Positions 38,872-41,664 of a stretch of DNA of 41,664 nucleotides are shown here, one piece after another. The notes under the pieces are model-generated. The model did no database searches. It saw only the letters and a list, made by a program, of their open reading frames with translations, and was not told the DNA's origin. Position 1 is the stretch's first letter; every line of letters starts with the position of its first letter. Source of the DNA: Bordetella parapertussis (GTDB lineage Bacteria; Pseudomonadota; Gammaproteobacteria; Burkholderiales; SG8-39); contig CAMAXP010000043.1 in the NCBI GenBank assembly GCA_945862265.1, positions 1 through 41,664 on the forward strand. Reading direction: 5' to 3'. A program made the translations under genes and the position numbers.

Positions 38872-38887
38872 TGTTTCACGTGGAACA
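38872..38887 (-). other. parS centromere site 2
   Basis: TGTTTCACGTGGAACA matches the parS consensus at 15 of 16 positions. Read on the opposite strand it repeats 15 bases of site 1, so the two sites form an inverted pair separated by 33 bases. It lies between mnmG and the Bug receptor gene. Confidence 0.88.
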
Positions 38888-38926
38888 GTCCGGGCCGGCG
38901 CCCGCGGCGAAAGCCCGGGCCGGCAG

Positions 38927-39886
38927 CTACTCAGCCTTGATGCCGACGTCCTTGATGATCTTCGACCACTTGGCCATTTCAGCGCGAATGAATTGGTCGA
39001 ACTGCTCGGGGGTGGTACCCACCGGATCCAGGCCCTGCTTCTGGAAATTGTCGCGCAGGTCCGGCGCGGTCAGCGCCTTGTTCACTTCCGCCGACAAGCG
39101 TGCCACCACGTCCTTCGGGGTACCCCCGGTCGTCAACACGCCATGCCAGATCCCTGATTCGAACCCGGGAATCGTTTCCGCCACGGTCGGGACGTCGGGC
39201 GTCAACGGGAACCGCTGCTTGCCCGTCACCGCGATCGCCTTCAGCTTTCCCGCCTTGACGTTCTGGAGCGGCAGCACAAGGTTGTCGAAGATCAGGGAGA
39301 CCTGCCCCGAGATCAGGTCGGTATAAGCGGGCGAGGTTCCCTTGTAAGCAATATGGGTCATCTTGATCCCGGCCATCGACTTGAACAGCTCCCCGGAAAA
39401 GTGCTGGGAGCTTCCCAGGCCGCCGGAAGCAAAGTTGAGCTTGTCGGGGTTCGCCTTGCCGTAGGCGATCAGCTCCTTGATGTTTGCCACAGGAAGCGAG
39501 GTCGAGACCGCAAGCATGTGGGGGCCCGTCACCGCCAGAGACACCGGGGCCAAGTCCTTGAGGGTGTCATACGGCAGCTTGGCCACCAGGTAGGGATTGG
39601 TGGCATGCCCGAAGGCGCACATCACAAACGTATATCCGTCCGGGGACGCCTTGGCGACCGCGCTGGAACCGACAATCGCGTTCGCGCCAGGCCGGTTCTC
39701 GACGATGACGGGCTGGCCCATTGATTCGGACATCTTCTGCGCGATCGACCGGGTCATGAGGTCGGTTGCGCCGCCCGGGGCAAAGGGAACAATGAAAGTC
39801 ATGGGCTTGGATGGGAAAGCCCCTTGGGCCAACGCGCCACCCGACAGCAGTAGCAGTCCAACGGCCAAACACCGGCTCAATCGCAT
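38927..39886 (-). CDS. Bug/TctC-family tripartite tricarboxylate receptor (5)
   Basis: This 319-residue periplasmic binding protein has a signal peptide ending near ALAQG (residue ~21). Its motifs are FPSKPMTFIVPFAPGGATD and VIVENRPGANAIVGSS, then YDTLKDLAPVS. It is divergent from the enolase-superfamily gene across a 134-base gap with a palindrome, so both probably respond to one sugar acid or hydroxyacid. The ligand is unknown. Confidence 0.93.
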   Translation of the reverse strand: MRLSRCLAVGLLLLSGGALAQGAFPSKPMTFIVPFAPGGATDLMTRSIAQKMSESMGQPVIVENRPGANAIVGSSAVAKASPDGYTFVMCAFGHATNPYLVAKLPYDTLKDLAPVSLAVTGPHMLAVSTSLPVANIKELIAYGKANPDKLNFASGGLGSSQHFSGELFKSMAGIKMTHIAYKGTSPAYTDLISGQVSLIFDNLVLPLQNVKAGKLKAIAVTGKQRFPLTPDVPTVAETIPGFESGIWHGVLTTGGTPKDVVARLSAEVNKALTAPDLRDNFQKQGLDPVGTTPEQFDQFIRAEMAKWSKIIKDVGIKAE

Positions 39887-39911
39887 ATTGTCTCCGCTTG
39901 GTTGTTTTATT

Positions 39912-39940
39912 GAGAGTAAACACTAACTTCTAGTGCTCTC
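39912..39940. promoter_or_regulatory. inverted repeat in the divergent Bug/enolase-superfamily promoter region
   Basis: CACTA (39921-39925) and TAGTG (39931-39935) flank a 5-base spacer. Outside them GAGAG (39912-39916) and CTCTC (39936-39940) extend the symmetry with a 4-base offset on one side. It is a candidate operator shared by the two divergent genes. The regulator is not in the window. Confidence 0.35.
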
Positions 39941-40020
39941 GTCGAAACCCTGCTGGCATGCAACGAGGAACTCGTCGATTATGCGCGTCTGCCTTCACCT
40001 GACCCCACCGGAGTTTCGCA

Positions 40021-41160
40021 ATGAAGATCGTCGACGTCATCACCCACCAGCTCTCGTGCAATGTCGAGAAGCCTTTCACCTCGTCCCGCGGCTGGTGGTA
40101 CAAGACCAAAGGCGCCCTGGTGGTCGAAGTCATCACTGACGAAGGGATCATCGGCTGGGGCGACTGCTACGGCCCGTCGGCCGTTGCGAAAAGCATCGTC
40201 GACACCCTCCTCAAGCCTTCGGTCATTGGCCGCGACCCGTTCGACGTCGAAGTGATCTGGGAGGCGCTGTACAACAAAGTGAAGGACTACGGCCTCACCG
40301 GCATGACGATTTCCGGCATCAGCGGGATCGACATCGCCCTGTGGGACATCATCGGCAAGGCCACCAACAAGCCGATCCACAAGCTCATCGGCGGCGCTTT
40401 CCGTACCGACCTGACCGCGTACGCGACAGGCCTCTACTTCACCGACATGGATCGCCTGACCGAGACGGCCGTCGAAGAAGCGCTCGGCTACAAGGAACAG
40501 GGCTTCCCCGCAGTGAAGATGAAGATCGGCCTGGGCTCGATGAAGAAGGACCTGGACCGGATCGGCGCCGTGCGCGAGGCGCTCGGGTCCGACATCCTGC
40601 TGATGGTTGACGCCAACCACTGCTACAACGTGCCGCAGGCGATCCAGATCGGCCGCGAAATGGAAAAACTGGGCATCCACTGGTTCGAGGAGCCGGTGTC
40701 GCCCGAGGACCTCGACGGCTACGCCGAGGTCTCGCAGGCCCTCGACATGCAGGTCGCGGGCGGTGAAAACGAATTCACGAAATTCAGCTTCCGCGAAATC
40801 ATCAACCGCCGTGCGATGGACATCATCCAGCCGGACGTCTGCGCCGCCGGCGGGATTACCGAATGCAAGAAGATCGCCGCCCTTGCCCAGGCCCACTGGG
40901 TGCAGTGCGTCCCGCATGCCTGGGGAACCGCCATCGGGCTGTCGGCCACGATGCACTTCCTCGCTTCACTGCCGGAATGCCCGCCCTGCCTCGTGCCGCA
41001 GCCGCCGATGCTGGAATACGAGCAAACCTACAACCCCTTCCGCGAGGAACTCGGGGGAGATGTGTTCAGCCACAAGAAAGGGGTGGTCAAGGTGCCGACC
41101 GGACCGGGCCTCGGGATCGAGATCAACCGGGATATATTGAACAGGTATCGAGTCGCTTGA
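40021..41160 (+). CDS. mandelate racemase/muconate lactonizing enzyme family protein (enolase superfamily)
   Basis: This 379-residue enzyme has an N-terminal capping domain and a TIM barrel. Visible are KMKIG (residues ~161-165, the catalytic KxK), LMVDANHCY with the first metal Asp, HWFEEPVSPEDL with the second metal Glu, and AGGENEF with the third. MDIIQPDVCAAGGITE and CVPHAWGTAIG give the Asp-His dyad. These place it in the mandelate racemase subgroup, which includes sugar-acid dehydratases. The precise substrate is unknown. It pairs divergently with Bug receptor 5, suggesting uptake then dehydration of an acid sugar or hydroxyacid. Confidence 0.9.
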   Translation: MKIVDVITHQLSCNVEKPFTSSRGWWYKTKGALVVEVITDEGIIGWGDCYGPSAVAKSIVDTLLKPSVIGRDPFDVEVIWEALYNKVKDYGLTGMTISGISGIDIALWDIIGKATNKPIHKLIGGAFRTDLTAYATGLYFTDMDRLTETAVEEALGYKEQGFPAVKMKIGLGSMKKDLDRIGAVREALGSDILLMVDANHCYNVPQAIQIGREMEKLGIHWFEEPVSPEDLDGYAEVSQALDMQVAGGENEFTKFSFREIINRRAMDIIQPDVCAAGGITECKKIAALAQAHWVQCVPHAWGTAIGLSATMHFLASLPECPPCLVPQPPMLEYEQTYNPFREELGGDVFSHKKGVVKVPTGPGLGIEINRDILNRYRVA

Positions 41161-41233
41161 ATTTCTGTATTTGGAAAGCCAACTACCCTGAATTCTGCTG
41201 CTGGAGCCGACTTCAGGAAGAGAAAGTTTGACT

Positions 41234-41515
41234 TTAGCGAGCGCGGGCGCGCGGGACTTCGACGCCGTTCTTCTCGGCCAATTGGTAGTAGCGCAGTGAG
41301 TCGGCGTAGTCCTTGCCGACGTCGCCCTTGCCTTCAGCGTAAATGTCGCCAAGCGCCTTGGCCGCGTTGAAATCGCCTTCCTTCACGGCGCGCAGATAAA
41401 GGCGCACTGCGCCCTTGACGTTGCCACCCGCTTCCAAGGCCTTGGCCTGCTGGAAAGTGGACACCTTTGGAGCTGCTGCGGTCAATTCAGTGGTGGTTCC
41501 CGCGCTGGCAACCAC
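41234..41515 (-). CDS. Sel1-repeat/TPR-like protein, 5' end probably lost to an IS
   Basis: The 93-residue frame has one Sel1-like repeat pair: GAVRLYLRAVKEGDFNAAKALGDIYAEGKG (residues ~35-64) and DYADSLRYYQLAEKNG (~69-84). Such repeats form helical scaffolds for protein contacts. The first usable start is GTG at 41515. The frame is open a little further with hydrophobic residues (TLLIVV), like part of a signal peptide, but no start codon appears before the IS sequence begins. It is convergent with the enolase-superfamily gene. I think it is a 5'-truncated gene. Confidence 0.6.
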   Translation of the reverse strand: MVASAGTTTELTAAAPKVSTFQQAKALEAGGNVKGAVRLYLRAVKEGDFNAAKALGDIYAEGKGDVGKDYADSLRYYQLAEKNGVEVPRARAR

Positions 41516-41534
41516 GATCAGTAGTGTCCGGACG

Positions 41535-41664
41535 TTATTCGAACAAATTCAGCTGGGTAGCCGAAAGGGCCTGAATATCATCGGTGACGGTTTTGTTAAG
41601 TAGCTGATCCAATGGAATTCGCTCGAACATGGTCAGACTCAAGATCTGTAGCATTTCATAGAGG
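41535..41664 (-). mobile_element. C-terminal end of an IS4-type transposase, running off the right edge
   Basis: Read leftward from the right edge, the frame encodes LYEMLQILSLTMFERIP, then LDQLLNKTVTDDIQALSATQLNLFE and TAA at 41535-41537. ILSLTMFERIPLDQLL followed by a short polar tail ending in QLNLFE is, from memory, the C-terminus of IS4-family transposases with a DUF4372 N-terminus. It is too short for the active-site residues. The IS end is probably within 41518-41534 (CAGTAGTGTCCGGACG region). Confidence 0.75.

Noticed and set aside
38881..38930. GC-rich repeats (CCGGGCCGGC twice) after Bug receptor 5 as a terminator
   Set aside because: The copies are direct repeats with poor pairing and no T-run.
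41161..41233. CCTGAA/TTCAGG inverted repeat after the enolase-superfamily gene as a terminator
   Set aside because: The arms are only six bases with a 19-base loop and no T-run.

Overview
The window is a GC-rich bacterial chromosome segment. It most likely comes from a betaproteobacterium of the Burkholderiales type. Two things support this: the order mnmG-rsmG-parA-parB-atpIBEFHAGDC with parS sites beside mnmG, which is typical of the origin-proximal region in that group, and five Bug/TctC-type periplasmic receptors, a family strongly expanded there. No rRNA or tRNA gene or CRISPR array was seen. Intergenic gaps are all under 300 bases.

Region by region. (1) 1-1640: left edge with a hypothetical gene, a hicAB toxin-antitoxin pair and a probable autoregulatory operator. 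(2) 1639-6700: housekeeping genes ilvD, a GT4 glycosyltransferase, lgt, a UPF0149/SEC-C protein and a DNA glycosylase. (3) 6753-15258: a divergent catabolic cluster. A GntR/FCD regulator and a YdiJ-like FAD/Fe-S hydroxyacid dehydrogenase run leftward. An aminotransferase of the serine/alanine-glyoxylate type, a Bug receptor, a class II aldolase-family protein, a second Bug receptor and an enoyl-CoA hydratase run rightward. A palindrome sits between the two arms. (4) 15359-20011: another Bug receptor ending in a clear terminator, azlCD, then a leftward CaiB-type CoA-transferase behind a malonyl-CoA decarboxylase gene broken by one extra base in a G6 run.

(5) 20046-23322 is the most interesting part. 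After a decayed BON-domain remnant come a fourth Bug receptor, a gene whose reading frame is interrupted by one in-frame TGA, and a translationally coupled partner gene. The TGA lies in the motif U-G-S-C and is followed by a two-part hairpin with a GGTCT apical loop, like the loop of the Escherichia coli fdhF SECIS. I read this as a genuine selenocysteine-encoding gene of the UGSC selenoprotein family, in an apparent operon with a substrate-binding receptor.

(6) 23354-27599: a leftward operon ackA-glpD-HAD phosphatase-TauE/SafE permease, placed directly after the ATP synthase operon terminator. (7) 27660-38778: ATP synthase (atpIBEFHAGDC), parB, parA, rsmG and mnmG, all leftward. Two inverted parS sites lie upstream of mnmG. 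(8) 38927-41664: a fifth Bug receptor divergent from an enolase-superfamily dehydratase/racemase, then a Sel1-repeat gene whose 5' end abuts the end of an IS4-type insertion sequence running off the right edge.

Together the accessory genes suggest an organism living on organic acids taken up through high-affinity periplasmic receptors and processed by CoA-transferase, crotonase, glyoxylate-type and enolase-type enzymes. The actual substrates cannot be read from the sequence.
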